Positions 45,235-54,314 are shown, counted from the stretch's first letter. The stretch: 64,000 nucleotides of DNA from Hafnia alvei (GCF_964063325.1 NZ_OZ061315.1:2790001-2854000); one strand, 5' to 3'. Translations and numbers: made by a program. Notes: generated by a model from the letters alone, not told the origin.

Positions 45235-45750
45235 CTAATAGACCGCTTCTTTTTGCCAGTTTAGATATTGATCGTACTTTCGCAGCGCAATGCGATAGTT
45301 ATTTTGATTCGCATCAGCGATATGTTCAATCATATGCCACTGCTGTTCACTGCCGCAGAACTTCTCGGCAGGGAAATCACTGGCGCGCAGCATATCGTCT
45401 AAGCGACGTAAACGCACAATATACTCACGAATTGAGCTATGGCTCATTTCTGTTTGCTCAAACAAATATTGCTTAAAATCGAGAATATCGAAGTAGTCTG
45501 CATGACAATGGCAGTAAACATCGCTGCAGAAACGGCACAGCGCGGTGATTTCCTGCTCGAGCTCTTGCCAAACTCGGTCATCAATCAGTTGATCCATACC
45601 TGCAAGCACTTCGCGATCGAGAATTTTCCCGCGAAATACTAAAGACATACGATCGAGCGATTTACCACAATGAGAGCAATCGCACTGACTATGTTTAAAA
45701 TCTTTCAAATAGCGACTCAAAGGTCGTCTTTTTTGTAGGGATGCCGTCAT
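45235..45750 (-). CDS. fliZ: Flagellar/curli switch regulator FliZ
   Basis: 171 residues. Starts MTASLQKRRPLSRYLKDFKHS, matching E. coli FliZ (RRPLSRYLKDFKHSQ), and has cysteine pairs (CDCSHCGKSL, LCRFCSDVYC) and a phage-integrase-like SAM core. It antagonises RpoS-dependent transcription and thus delays curli. The open frame extends 43 codons upstream, but the ATG at 45748-45750 fits the family. Follows fliA by 37 bases. Confidence 0.93.
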   Translation of the reverse strand: MTASLQKRRPLSRYLKDFKHSQCDCSHCGKSLDRMSLVFRGKILDREVLAGMDQLIDDRVWQELEQEITALCRFCSDVYCHCHADYFDILDFKQYLFEQTEMSHSSIREYIVRLRRLDDMLRASDFPAEKFCGSEQQWHMIEHIADANQNNYRIALRKYDQYLNWQKEAVY

Positions 45751-45787
45751 GACAACATTTCCATATTTATGAATAACTGTTGGCGTA

Positions 45788-46510
45788 TTAGCTTTGGCTT
45801 GCCAGCTTAGTGCGTAAGCGTTTGATCGCCTGACTGTGTAGCTGACTAACGCGAGATTCTCCGACCTCAAGCACCGCACCGATTTCCTTTAGGTTCAGCT
45901 CTTCTTGATAGTAAAGCGTAAGAACCAGTTTTTCACGTTCCGGCAGTGCTTCAATCGCAGTAATCACACGCTGGCGCAGGTCTCCTTCCAACAACTGCTT
46001 AAGAGGATTAGCATCCTCATGCTGCTGGAAAACAGGTTCGGCGCTGTCGCCGTGCTCTTCTCGCCACTCATCATAAGAAAAAAGATGGCTGGTATTGGTA
46101 TCCAACAAAATCTGCTGGTACTCCACCAAGGGCATATCCAGTTCTTGCGCTATTTCGGTTTCTGTTGGTGCGCGATGCAGACGCTGTTCGGCGCGCTGCA
46201 TAGCCGCTGAAACTTCACGGGCATTTCGACGCACGCTGCGCGGAACCCAATCACGACTGCGGAGCTCGTCGAGCATCGCACCGCGAATGCGCTGAACCGC
46301 ATAGGTGGTAAAAGCCGTCCCCTGCATGGCATCGTAGCGTTCGACCGCGTGCAACAGCCCAATACCTCCGGCCTGAAGCAGGTCGTCCAGTTCAACGCTG
46401 GCGGGCAGGCGAACCTGCAAACGCAGCGCTTCATGGCGCACTAGCGGAGCGTAGCGCTGCCACAGGGAATTTTTGTCGATCACGCCGTCGGCGGTATACA
46501 ATTCACTCAC
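45788..46510 (-). CDS. fliA: Flagellar sigma factor 28
   Basis: 240 residues. Sigma-70 family with regions 2, 3 and 4: LDDLLQAGGIGLLHAVERYD, FTTYAVQRIRGAMLDELR, RDWVPRSVRRNAREVSAAMQ and the region 4 helix-turn-helix ending VGESRVSQLHSQAIKRLR. Directs transcription of late flagellar genes including fliC and fliDST in this window. First gene of fliAZ. Confidence 0.97.
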   Translation of the reverse strand: MSELYTADGVIDKNSLWQRYAPLVRHEALRLQVRLPASVELDDLLQAGGIGLLHAVERYDAMQGTAFTTYAVQRIRGAMLDELRSRDWVPRSVRRNAREVSAAMQRAEQRLHRAPTETEIAQELDMPLVEYQQILLDTNTSHLFSYDEWREEHGDSAEPVFQQHEDANPLKQLLEGDLRQRVITAIEALPEREKLVLTLYYQEELNLKEIGAVLEVGESRVSQLHSQAIKRLRTKLASQS

Positions 46511-46661
46511 GTTGACAGAACCCGGGTTGATGGATGCCCGGCTATTATCTAACCCTCACGCGCAAGCCAATGGCGCGATTAGTCAGCAAAAATGCCCCCT
46601 TTTCTCACGTTGCCTTTTCGAGAAGACGAGATTGCTCAGTTATTGCACACGTGGTTGATAC

Positions 46662-46690
46662 GAAAAACCCCGCGTACAGCGGGGTTTGCT
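46662..46690 (-). terminator. Terminator of fliC
   Basis: AACCCCGC / GCGGGGTT hairpin with a GTACA loop; the minus strand runs into a T-run. Confidence 0.85.
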
Positions 46691-46711
46691 TTACTTCATG
46701 CTGGCAAATGA

Positions 46712-47977
46712 TTAACGCAGCAGAGTCAGAACGTTCTGAGTAGACTGGTTAGCCTGAGCCAACACTGAAGTACCCGCCTGCTGCAGAATGTTTGCACGGC
46801 TCATGTTAGACACTTCGGTCGCGTAGTCAGCATCCTGAATACGAGACTGGGAAGCGGTCAGGTTGTTAACGGTGCTGTTCAGGTTGTTGATAACAGAATC
46901 GAAACGGTTCTGTACCGCACCCAGAGATGAACGCAGGGAGTCAACTTGAGACAGCGCGGAGTCCAGCGCAGCCAGTGGGTCAGTGGTTTTTGGCGTTGCA
47001 GACAGCGCTTTACCTACGGTGACTTTACCTGCTGCATCAACGCTTGCGCCGGTATAAGTTGCTTTACCCGCTGCGTCAGTGCCTTCGATAACATAACCCG
47101 CTACACCTTTAGCATCGGTATAGCTTTTCAGCGTGCCGCCTGCTGGGATGTTAGTTAAATCGATATTGGTTGTGCCAACAGAAACTGAAGCAGTTTCTTT
47201 AGCCGTTGCCAGATCGCCCGCTACGGTTGCGGTTTTAGTGGTTGAATCCCAAGTCACTTTACCGTCAGCAGCAACGGTTGCATCGTAGTAGTCAGTACCA
47301 GATTTAACTAATTTTACGCCTGCATCGGTGGTATATAACTTGCCATCAGATACTTTTGGTGCCGCATTCGCATCAGCCTGAACAACTGGTGCGCCCATTT
47401 TAGGGGTTGTGGTGGCAGCAGCGCCAACGCCTGCAACGTTAACGCCGTTTGCAACGCTGAAGGTATCCAGTTTCAGAGTGGTCGCGTCAATTTTCTGCAG
47501 GTCGATATCGATAGTTTCGTTGTCGTTAGCACCAACCTGAATAGTCAGTTTGTTGGTACCGCTCAACACTTTAACGCCGTTGAAGTCGGTTTGTTCAGAG
47601 ATGCGGTTGATTTCAGACAGACGCTGAGTGATTTCGTCTTGGATAGACTGCAAATCGCTATCAGAGTTAGAGCCGTTCTGAGCCTGAACGGTCAGACGAC
47701 GGATGTTTTGCAGGTTGTCGTTCACTTCGTTCAGAGCACCTTCGGTGGTCTGCGCCAGAGAGATACCGTCGTTGGCGTTACGAGAAGCCTGAGTCAAACC
47801 CTTGATGTTTGCAGTGAAGCGGTTAGAGATCGCCTGACCTGCCGCATCGTCTTTCGCGCTGTTGATACGCAGACCAGAAGACAGACGCTCAATAGCGGTA
47901 CCCAGTGAAGACTGAGATTTGTTCAGGTTGTTCTGTGCCATCAAAGACAGGCTGTTGGTGTTAATTACTTGTGCCAT
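46712..47977 (-). CDS. fliC: Flagellin
   Basis: 421 residues. Conserved D0/D1 ends: MAQVINTNSLSLMAQNNLNK and ...SGLRINSAKDDAAGQAISNR at the N-terminus, and ALDSALSQVDSLRSSLGAVQ ... SRANILQQAGTSVLAQAN at the C-terminus, which form the filament core. The central 170-odd residues (about 175-340), rich in Ala, Thr, Val and Lys, form a small variable surface domain, shorter than in many E. coli serotypes. Exported through the flagellar type III apparatus with chaperone FliS. Confidence 0.97.
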   Translation of the reverse strand: MAQVINTNSLSLMAQNNLNKSQSSLGTAIERLSSGLRINSAKDDAAGQAISNRFTANIKGLTQASRNANDGISLAQTTEGALNEVNDNLQNIRRLTVQAQNGSNSDSDLQSIQDEITQRLSEINRISEQTDFNGVKVLSGTNKLTIQVGANDNETIDIDLQKIDATTLKLDTFSVANGVNVAGVGAAATTTPKMGAPVVQADANAAPKVSDGKLYTTDAGVKLVKSGTDYYDATVAADGKVTWDSTTKTATVAGDLATAKETASVSVGTTNIDLTNIPAGGTLKSYTDAKGVAGYVIEGTDAAGKATYTGASVDAAGKVTVGKALSATPKTTDPLAALDSALSQVDSLRSSLGAVQNRFDSVINNLNSTVNNLTASQSRIQDADYATEVSNMSRANILQQAGTSVLAQANQSTQNVLTLLR

Positions 47978-48070
47978 AGTGAGCTTTCCTTACGAATCAT
48001 CTGCGATAGTCGCATCTTAGTTAATGGGTCGGGCCTGATTGCCCTACGGCGTCAGCCACCGTCCACACAG

Positions 48071-48097
48071 GTATCGGCGCTCCCCAATTAACCTTTA
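48071..48097 (-). promoter_or_regulatory. Sigma-28 promoter of fliC
   Basis: Minus-strand TAAAGGTT-N11-GCCGATAC matches the FliA consensus TAAAGTTT-N11-GCCGATAA with the exact 11-base spacer. Confidence 0.85.
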
Positions 48098-48204
48098 GGA
48101 AATTTTTAAATTATTTTTCTCAGTAATTCCGCTGTTTCGACAATCGCTTAAATAAGGCCCACTTTTCGTCTTCTATCGTCCCATCACTTTTTCATATTAT
48201 TTTG

Positions 48205-48231
48205 TAAACTTTTTTCCTACTGAGCCGATAA
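48205..48231 (+). promoter_or_regulatory. Sigma-28 promoter of fliDST
   Basis: TAAACTTT-N11-GCCGATAA, full consensus -10 with exact spacing, 38 bases before the fliD start and divergent from the fliC promoter. Confidence 0.9.
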
Positions 48232-48268
48232 CGCGTATAGCGCATGAAAATATATAAGGAAAATACTG

Positions 48269-49687
48269 ATGGCTTCTATTTCTTCTTTAGGGATCGGCTC
48301 AGGTCTCGACTTAAACGGGCTGCTCGACAAACTGTCCACGGCAGAACAGCAACGCTTAACGCCCTATACCACGCAGCAAACCAGCTATAAAGCGCAGCTG
48401 ACGGCGTATGGCACGTTAAAAAGCTCGTTGGAAAAATTCGATAACCTAAGTAAAGATTTGGCTAAGGCCGATTTCTTTAATACCACCAAGGCATCCATTC
48501 ACGATCAGTTTACGGTGACGACGAATGCCAAAGCGGTTGCCGGTAACTACAGCGTCGAAGTTAAACAGTTGGCGCAGGCACAAAGCTTAACCACGCAACA
48601 AATAGTCACCGATCAAGCCGCACAGTTAGGCACCCCAGGCGCTAGCGGCCGTTCTATCGATCTGACCCAAGGTACACCGCCGAAGACAACCTCTATTCCT
48701 TTAGGCGATGGTCAAACTTCACTGCTGGAAATGCGTGATGCGATTAATGGGGCAAAAGCGGGAGTCACTGCCAGTATCGTTCGCGTCGGCGATAACAGCT
48801 ATCAGCTAGCATTAACCTCTTCATCTACTGGCTCAGCCAATCAGATGACGGTAAAAGTGAATGGCGATAGCAAATTGGGCGATCTGCTTGATTTCGATCC
48901 TAGCGCAACGTCAAGCTCACCAACGGCGATAAAGCAAACGGTAGCAGCTAAAGATGCCATTATCACCATGAATGGCACCGAAATTGTACGCAGCAGCAAT
49001 ACCATCACCGATGCTCCACAGGGCACCACAATAGAGCTGAAAGCTAAAACCAAAGACGGTGAGCCGCAAAACCTGATCCTGAGCGCTGATAACTCAGGTG
49101 CGATGGACAAAATTAAAAGCTGGGTAGATAGCTATAACTCCCTGCTGGATACCTTTACCTCGCTGACCAAATACACCCCGGTAAAAACGGGTGAAGTACA
49201 GTCAAAAACCAACGGCGCCCTGTTAGGGGATAACACCCTACGTGGCGTGCAGGCAGCGATTAAAGGCGCATTGAGTTCGGCTCAGGATAACCCTGAACTC
49301 AAAGGCCTCGGCAATTTGGGGATTACCACCGATGGTAAAACCGGCAAATTGACCGTAGACAGCGACAAACTCACCAAAGCCTTTACCGATCATCCAGACC
49401 AAGTGGCTAACTTCTTTGTTGGCAATGGAAAAGATAGCGGTATGGCAACCAATATTCACAATGAAATTCAAAGTTATATCAAGGCCGGCGGCGTGATCGA
49501 ATCAACTACAAAAAGCATTAATACCAACTTAGATCGCCTGAGCGTTCGTATCGACAGCGTCAGTGACAGCATTCAGGAAACCATCGACCGCTACAAAGCC
49601 CAATTTGTCCAGCTGGATACCATGATGTCAAAACTCAATAGCACCAGCTCATATTTAACCCAACAGTTCACCGCCATGAACTCATAG
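48269..49687 (+). CDS. fliD: Flagellar filament cap FliD
   Basis: 472 residues. Starts MASISSLGIGSGLDLNGLLD, the canonical FliD N-terminus, and has a predicted coiled coil at the C-terminus (KSINTNLDRLSVRIDSVSDS ... FVQLDTMMSKLNSTSSYLTQ). Forms the pentameric cap that folds flagellin at the filament tip. First gene of fliDST. Confidence 0.96.
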   Translation: MASISSLGIGSGLDLNGLLDKLSTAEQQRLTPYTTQQTSYKAQLTAYGTLKSSLEKFDNLSKDLAKADFFNTTKASIHDQFTVTTNAKAVAGNYSVEVKQLAQAQSLTTQQIVTDQAAQLGTPGASGRSIDLTQGTPPKTTSIPLGDGQTSLLEMRDAINGAKAGVTASIVRVGDNSYQLALTSSSTGSANQMTVKVNGDSKLGDLLDFDPSATSSSPTAIKQTVAAKDAIITMNGTEIVRSSNTITDAPQGTTIELKAKTKDGEPQNLILSADNSGAMDKIKSWVDSYNSLLDTFTSLTKYTPVKTGEVQSKTNGALLGDNTLRGVQAAIKGALSSAQDNPELKGLGNLGITTDGKTGKLTVDSDKLTKAFTDHPDQVANFFVGNGKDSGMATNIHNEIQSYIKAGGVIESTTKSINTNLDRLSVRIDSVSDSIQETIDRYKAQFVQLDTMMSKLNSTSSYLTQQFTAMNS

Positions 49688-49702
49688 CACAGGTAATAAC
49701 AC

Positions 49703-50116
49703 ATGTATAAAGCGACGGGCTCACAAGCCTACGCTGAGATTGGTTTGGAGAGTGGCGTGATGAGCGCCAGTCCTCACCAGCTCATCGTTATGTTATTTGA
49801 CGGGGCGCATAGCGCCCTAGTTCGCGCCCGCCTGCATATGCAGGCAGGGCAAACGCAGCTCAAAGGTCAGTCAATCACCAAAGCGATTAACATCATTGAT
49901 AATGGCCTGAAGGCGGGGCTTAATCTGGAAAAAGGCGGAGAGCTTGCAGAAAACTTATCAGCGCTGTATGACTATATGGTTAAACGCCTGTTACATGCTA
50001 ATCTTCATAATGATGAAGTTACAATCCAACATGTCACGGACCTGTTAGATAACATTGCCGATGCGTGGCGTCAGATCGGCCCACAATCTCAACCTACTCA
50101 GCAGGACCACTTATAA
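49703..50116 (+). CDS. fliS: Flagellin export chaperone FliS
   Basis: 137 residues. MYKATGSQAYAEIGLESGVM and SASPHQLIVMLFDGA are diagnostic. Binds the flagellin C-terminus in the cytoplasm to prevent early polymerisation. Lies 15 bases after fliD; the stop overlaps the fliT start (TAATG). Confidence 0.95.
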   Translation: MYKATGSQAYAEIGLESGVMSASPHQLIVMLFDGAHSALVRARLHMQAGQTQLKGQSITKAINIIDNGLKAGLNLEKGGELAENLSALYDYMVKRLLHANLHNDEVTIQHVTDLLDNIADAWRQIGPQSQPTQQDHL

Positions 50117-50478
50117 TGTACGGAATACAGCCCTTGTCACACGCGTACCGTCATATCCTTTCGCTCAGCGAAAGCATGCTGGAGCTTGCTAAGCGTTCTG
50201 AGTGGGACTCGCTCGTTAAACTGGAGATGGAATATCTGCAAGCGGTGGCGAAAACCACCGAGCTGATGCCTATTTCGGAGGTGGATTCAGCCATGCAGGC
50301 GGAGCTACGCCGTATTTTAGCCAAAATTCTTGATAATGAGGCAGAAATCAAGCGCCTGCTTCAGGCACGCATGGACGAACTAAGCCAGATAATAGGAAAA
50401 ACTTCACGACAACAAGCCGTCACCCACACATACGGACAGTTTTCCGACAGCGAAGGGTATCCTGGCGATTTACTTTGA
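50116..50478 (+). CDS. fliT: Flagellar chaperone FliT
   Basis: 120 residues. Starts MYGIQPLSHAYRHILSLSES and is a helical chaperone for FliD that also binds FlhDC. The start at 50116 overlaps the fliS stop by one base, giving coupled translation; a longer in-frame extension starting inside fliS is not needed. Confidence 0.92.
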   Translation: MYGIQPLSHAYRHILSLSESMLELAKRSEWDSLVKLEMEYLQAVAKTTELMPISEVDSAMQAELRRILAKILDNEAEIKRLLQARMDELSQIIGKTSRQQAVTHTYGQFSDSEGYPGDLL

Positions 50479-50688
50479 TCTTTTTATTCAACACCAGTAT
50501 TTTCCATACTCAGGCATGATTTTTTATTAAAAACGCTTTAAATAATAATACTTCAATAAGAAAAACTGCGAATGATTATATCAGCCATATTGCTATGGCA
50601 TTAATAATCAACATTATTTTTTAGTAACACAGAGCGAATACGCTTAGCTACATTACTTTTAATAACCATTATATTCCAGGTGAATTAA

Positions 50689-50958
50689 TTAGGAATGGTC
50701 ACGTCGGTATAGTGCCCATTCATCTATTCTCTCCCCCGTTGGCAATAAACAATCAGTGCTCACGCCAAGCTCTGTTGTTTTGTTAATTTCTTTGCCTCCC
50801 AGTTTTAAACAATACACTGAGGCTGGATTTGGCATCCCGATCGCTCCCTGTGTAGGAGTAGGAGCAGCATCTGCGGTGGGAGCCGCGTTGCCTGACACAC
50901 AACCCGCTAGCATGAGGCTACTCATTCCAGCAATCACGAACATACCTACTTTCATCAT
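50689..50958 (-). CDS. DUF333 lipoprotein, YoaF-like
   Basis: About 89 residues. Signal peptide MMKVGMFVIAGMSSLMLAGC with lipobox LAGC; the mature domain contains IGMPNPASVYCLKLGGKEI, TDCLLPTGERIDEWALYRRD, which is the DUF333 signature of E. coli YoaF. Two conserved cysteines probably form a disulfide. Several in-frame ATGs (50955, 50958, 50970) lie close together, so the start is uncertain by a few residues. Function unknown. Confidence 0.8.
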   Translation of the reverse strand: MMKVGMFVIAGMSSLMLAGCVSGNAAPTADAAPTPTQGAIGMPNPASVYCLKLGGKEINKTTELGVSTDCLLPTGERIDEWALYRRDHS

Positions 50959-51225
50959 TTTGTTTATCATCCTAAAAAAATCTAAAACATTATCGTTTTT
51001 CCAGCACATAGGATCAGATAATTACTCTTGCTCATTATAGGGTTTATCATCGAGAAGGTTAACTTTTTATATAAAAAATAAATAAATAGGCTAATTACAT
51101 TATTTGAAATAATTTATTGGTTAAAAATAGTAAAACTAACACCACAAAACTAATCAATTTATAGGTAAAGCTATAAGATTCTGCTATATCTTAGCTTGCC
51201 GCTTCTCTCATTTGGAAAAGGATCT

Positions 51226-51888
51226 ATGGCTACGCTTCGTAATCTCAAAACTGCGCTATTAATCGGCGCATTGGCTCTAACCGGTTGTGCAACCAAAACT
51301 GCAACACCTGACCAGTATTCAGGGTTTTTAAAAGACTATTCAAACTTAACAGAAACCAAGTCATCTTCAGGTTTGCCGGTTATGCGCTGGGTTGATCCAA
51401 GTTTTAAATCCAGCCACTACGACAAACTGATTTATAACCCAGTGACCTATTATCCTGAGCCTAAACCTACTACGCAGATTGGTAAAAACGTATTAGAGGG
51501 TGTGCTTAACTACACCAATACCAAGCTTAAAGCAGCGGCTGCCCAGCGTGCTACGCTGGTGACACAACCTGGTCCAAACACGCTAATTTTCCGCGGCGCT
51601 ATCACCGCGGTTGATACCAGCAAAGAGGGATTGCAGTTCTATGAAGTCATTCCAATTGCGATGGTTGTTGCAGGAACACAAGCGGCAACGGGGCACCGTA
51701 CTATGGACACTAACTTGTTCTTCGAAGGTGAGTTAATTGACTCTCAAACTAACAAAGTAGTGATGAAAGTGGTGCGTAAAGGCTCTGGCAAACAGCTGTC
51801 TAACTCTAATCAGCTGTTGACCGTAGAGGATTTGAGAACTGTGATTGACAACATGGCGACCGATGCCACGATGTTCGATATAAAATAA
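51226..51888 (+). CDS. DUF3313-type lipoprotein
   Basis: 220 residues. Signal peptide ends LALTGC (Cys about 21). The mature part begins ATKTATPDQYSGFLKDYSNL and continues PVMRWVDPSFKSSHYDKLIY, typical of DUF3313 outer-membrane lipoproteins; the C-terminal half includes FYEVIPIAMVVAGTQAATGH and VMKVVRKGSGKQL. AAGGA precedes the ATG at 51226. Function unknown. Confidence 0.85.
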   Translation: MATLRNLKTALLIGALALTGCATKTATPDQYSGFLKDYSNLTETKSSSGLPVMRWVDPSFKSSHYDKLIYNPVTYYPEPKPTTQIGKNVLEGVLNYTNTKLKAAAAQRATLVTQPGPNTLIFRGAITAVDTSKEGLQFYEVIPIAMVVAGTQAATGHRTMDTNLFFEGELIDSQTNKVVMKVVRKGSGKQLSNSNQLLTVEDLRTVIDNMATDATMFDIK

Positions 51889-51917
51889 TCCACTACAGCG
51901 AAAAAGATAGTTATTCA

Positions 51918-51948
51918 TAGCCAGCCGCCCTACGCGGCTGGCTTTTTT
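51918..51948 (+). terminator. Terminator of the DUF3313 gene
   Basis: AGCCAGCCGC / GCGGCTGGCT hairpin with a CCTAC loop followed by six T residues. Confidence 0.88.
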
Positions 51949-51980
51949 ATGCCCTTTGTCTTTAGCAAGCGCGTCGAGGC

Positions 51981-52013
51981 AAAAAAAATCCCGCGCCAAA
52001 CGGTGCGGGAAAC
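51981..52013 (-). terminator. Terminator of the 101-residue lipoprotein gene
   Basis: Minus-strand TCCCGCACC / GGCGCGGGA hairpin followed by eight T residues, about 140 bases after the lipoprotein stop. Confidence 0.7.
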
Positions 52014-52151
52014 CATACTAGAAATTTGAAAACAAACGTTCTGAAGCAATAAGCCATGGGTTTGAGCAATCTGAACGATTCCCCATCGCTGTATATATAA
52101 TTATATAGCGAGTAAGTTTAAAGTGCAAACACCCAATGTAATCTCAAGACG

Positions 52152-52457
52152 TTAGCGTTTTTTCACTGCGTAGGAGCAGGTGTAAGCCATGCGTTTCAAC
52201 GTTGGGACCGTGCTTGCGAGTGGAGGGATCTGCGTTGCATTATCAAAACCATTTTCTTTGCAGTAGCTTAACGCGTCAGCGTCCATCGCCGCTTTGTTCA
52301 CTTTTTCAGGATCATAGCGATAGATAACGGCTTGATTAGCTTCATGCTCATCTAATCGCACAAAACCATTTGGTGTACTTACACACCCAACCAGAACAGC
52401 AGGTAACAGCACGGATAACAGCATCGGTAACAACGGAGGAAAGGTATATTTCTTCAT
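52152..52457 (-). CDS. Small lipoprotein of unknown family
   Basis: 101 residues. Signal peptide MKKYTFPPLLPMLLSVLLPA followed by VLVGC (lipobox), then VSTPNGFVRLDEHEANQAVI and a Cys-containing mature domain with YCKENGFDNATQ and AYTCSYAVKKR; two cysteines could pair. An in-frame ATG 15 bases upstream is less likely. I do not recognise the family. Confidence 0.7.
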   Translation of the reverse strand: MKKYTFPPLLPMLLSVLLPAVLVGCVSTPNGFVRLDEHEANQAVIYRYDPEKVNKAAMDADALSYCKENGFDNATQIPPLASTVPTLKRMAYTCSYAVKKR

Positions 52458-52542
52458 AAGAATCTCACACAAATTTTGTTCTTATGATAACGGTAAGTCA
52501 TTCATGCATAAACCAGATAAATACGAATAACGGGCGTTCTGC

Positions 52543-52573
52543 AGAAAAAAAGACCACTTTCGCGGTCTTTCCA
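52543..52573 (-). terminator. Terminator of the 70-residue gene
   Basis: Minus-strand AAAGACC / GGTCTTT hairpin followed by a seven-T run. Confidence 0.8.
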
Positions 52574-52583
52574 CATGGTCTGA

Positions 52584-52796
52584 TTACAGTTTAAACAACC
52601 CTTTAATGACAATTTTAGCTATGGCCGGATTATTTTCTTTAGCTCCTTTAATCAGGTATTGATTAATCGCAGCTAAAACGTCATGCGGAGAGGGTTCTTC
52701 TTTTTCCGCACTAACAAGGTGTGAGCCATTTCCCTGGAAAATAACTTCGCCGTTGATATCTAAACCTTCATAATAACTAATGTAGCTAACCTTCAT
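52584..52796 (-). CDS. Small protein of unknown function
   Basis: 70 residues: starts MKVSYISYYEGLDINGEVIF, continues QGNGSHLVSAEKEEPSPHDV and ends AKIVIKGLFKL. No signal peptide or membrane helix. A tight terminator at its end supports a real gene. Family not recognised; the lower GC than the neighbouring fli genes fits an accessory gene. Confidence 0.6.
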   Translation of the reverse strand: MKVSYISYYEGLDINGEVIFQGNGSHLVSAEKEEPSPHDVLAAINQYLIKGAKENNPAIAKIVIKGLFKL

Positions 52797-53021
52797 ATCA
52801 AATCCCGTATATTTTATCTGATGTATAAACTACTGTTATGCCTAACTTTATGTTAGGTAATTATTTTATCATCTAAAATCGGGTTATATATGTAGACTCT
52901 CTTACAACTGTATTCAATTTTGCAGTATTAAACGTCATATTTCAGTCAGCATACGCTGCCGTATGCTGACCATAAATATGGTGTTTTTTAAATAGCTATT
53001 GTTAACTCGGTAAAAAACACG

Positions 53022-53384
53022 CTACCAACCACACACGTTAGTCTCTTCGTCGGTATCATAGCCGCGAACAATATTGACTAAGTCTTTAACCGCATCCGCT
53101 GAAGTCGTAGGATTTTTTAAATCTTCAAGTGTTAAGAAATGTGAATCTACCGACACGCCATTATTTTTATTAGTGACCGTAAGTGTAAAACCTTCGCCAT
53201 CATTATTTGTATCATCGAGATTATTAATAAGCTCAATAACCAAACCCGTCGCAACATCTGGGATATATAATGCCATTGGCTTTAGGTAAATTTTCTCCGC
53301 ACTACTCTGATTGCTATCATTAGAGATAGCGATTGCGTAGCCTTTATTCTCAATCATATTCTCAACCGTATTTTCACCCGTCAT
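53022..53384 (-). CDS. yoaG: YoaG-like DUF1869 protein with a tandem-duplicated domain
   Basis: 120 residues, twice the 60 of E. coli YoaG. The C-terminal half (about 65-120, GFTLTVTNKNNGVSV ... DLVNIVRGYDTDEETNVCGW) aligns with whole YoaG, including the terminal CGW. The N-terminal half (about 15-62, GYAIAISNDSN ... MALYIPDVATGLVIELINNL) aligns with the same YoaG sequence too, so this is an internal duplication. Function of YoaG is unknown; in E. coli yeaR-yoaG is induced by nitrate. It follows yeaR by 13 bases. Confidence 0.85.
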   Translation of the reverse strand: MTGENTVENMIENKGYAIAISNDSNQSSAEKIYLKPMALYIPDVATGLVIELINNLDDTNNDGEGFTLTVTNKNNGVSVDSHFLTLEDLKNPTTSADAVKDLVNIVRGYDTDEETNVCGW

Positions 53385-53397
53385 TATATACCTTCCC

Positions 53398-53730
53398 TTA
53401 CTGTTCTAATAGGATGTTGGGATCAACGTAAAAATCAACGTTAAAAACCGTATCATCAGATAAGGCTTCAATCCGGTGCCATTTTTCAGGCGGAAACACG
53501 CCAAACTGCCCTGCCTCAATGGTTAGCGTTTCGATAGCTTCAGGGCTGGTTTCGTCGGCATAGCCGTAATAACGGATAGTACCCTGCATCACACACAGGC
53601 GCGGATAGACACCTTGACGAGTACCCGCGTCCAAATGGCGTTTCCAAATTGAAGCTGGGGCTGTTTCTTTTGTCCACAAGGGTGTCGTGCGTGTATGAAC
53701 ATAGTTTGTTGGTATAATAATGCGTTGCAT
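53398..53730 (-). CDS. yeaR: DUF1971 family protein YeaR
   Basis: 110 residues, a cupin-like DUF1971/TehB-related fold. NYVHTRTTPLWTKETAPASI, RHLDAGTRQGVYPRLCVM and EAGQFGVFPPEKWHRIEAL are close to E. coli YeaR; the histidines could bind metal. First gene of yeaR-yoaG, which in E. coli answers to NarL, FNR-independent nitrate signals and NsrR. It sits within the flagellar region here. Confidence 0.88.
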   Translation of the reverse strand: MQRIIIPTNYVHTRTTPLWTKETAPASIWKRHLDAGTRQGVYPRLCVMQGTIRYYGYADETSPEAIETLTIEAGQFGVFPPEKWHRIEALSDDTVFNVDFYVDPNILLEQ

Positions 53731-53783
53731 ATTTAAACCTCATATCGACGACTACTCAGAAAGAATATGAGCAGTACATGTGA

Positions 53784-53801
53784 ATATGATGCATATCATA
53801 T
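53784..53801. promoter_or_regulatory. Dyad upstream of yeaR, possible NsrR-type operator
   Basis: ATATGAT-GCAT-ATCATAT has perfect 7-bp arms about 55 bases upstream of yeaR. It contains ATGCAT, the core found in NsrR sites. Inferred from context only. Confidence 0.35.
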
Positions 53802-54047
53802 ACCTTTTATTGGACAGCGTTAAGCTATTATCATGCTGGCAGGTATAGCTTTAAGATAATAAAACTCATGCAACTCCCGCCTATTAACATTAATAGGTAG
53901 GCACCTCCCCACTAGGGAGTATTAATAAAAAAGATGTTATTTTTATAAAAAAAATAGAACTGAAGTGGCACATAGAAATGACATATTGACAATTCTATTT
54001 TCATAACTAATAAATTAAGAATTTTCTTATTAAATTGAGAATAAAAA
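53802..54047. other. AT-rich intergenic region, no gene seen
   Basis: Spacer between the divergent yeaR unit and the degenerate ORF at 54048. Nothing firm on either strand. Confidence 0.4.
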
Positions 54048-54314
54048 ATGAGCGGCAGAATAGATTTGTCGTTCTTTTTTTATACAGACATATCAGGAGA
54101 GAATTTTCCCGAAGAACTTGTATGATTTTTAAAGCAATCCATTGCGGGTCAAAAATATCGAAGCAAAGTAACATCTACCATCCACTGGGTGCATGGTACG
54201 CATTGTCGCCTAAACAATTACAAGGAGGATAAACAGACACTAATCAATGCGATAGCCGATACGCTAAAAAGTGAACCTAACGCTAACAGCAAATACATCT
54301 GTTTAATTTTATAA
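54048..54314 (+). pseudogene. Short ORF interrupted by an in-frame TGA
   Basis: From ATG 54048 the frame reads MSGRIDLSFFFYTDISGENF ...ELV, meets TGA at 54123-54125 and continues in the same frame for 62 codons (FLKQSIAGQKYRSKVTSTIH ... NANSKYICLIL) to TAA at 54312-54314. Without the TGA it would be an 88-residue protein. No SECIS-like hairpin is obvious after the TGA. Most likely a decayed accessory gene; the family is unknown. Overlaps a better-supported small gene on the other strand. Confidence 0.4.

Noticed and set aside
54123..54125. TGA read as selenocysteine
   Set aside because: No hairpin like a bacterial SECIS is evident just after the TGA and the protein resembles no known selenoprotein; a nonsense mutation is simpler.
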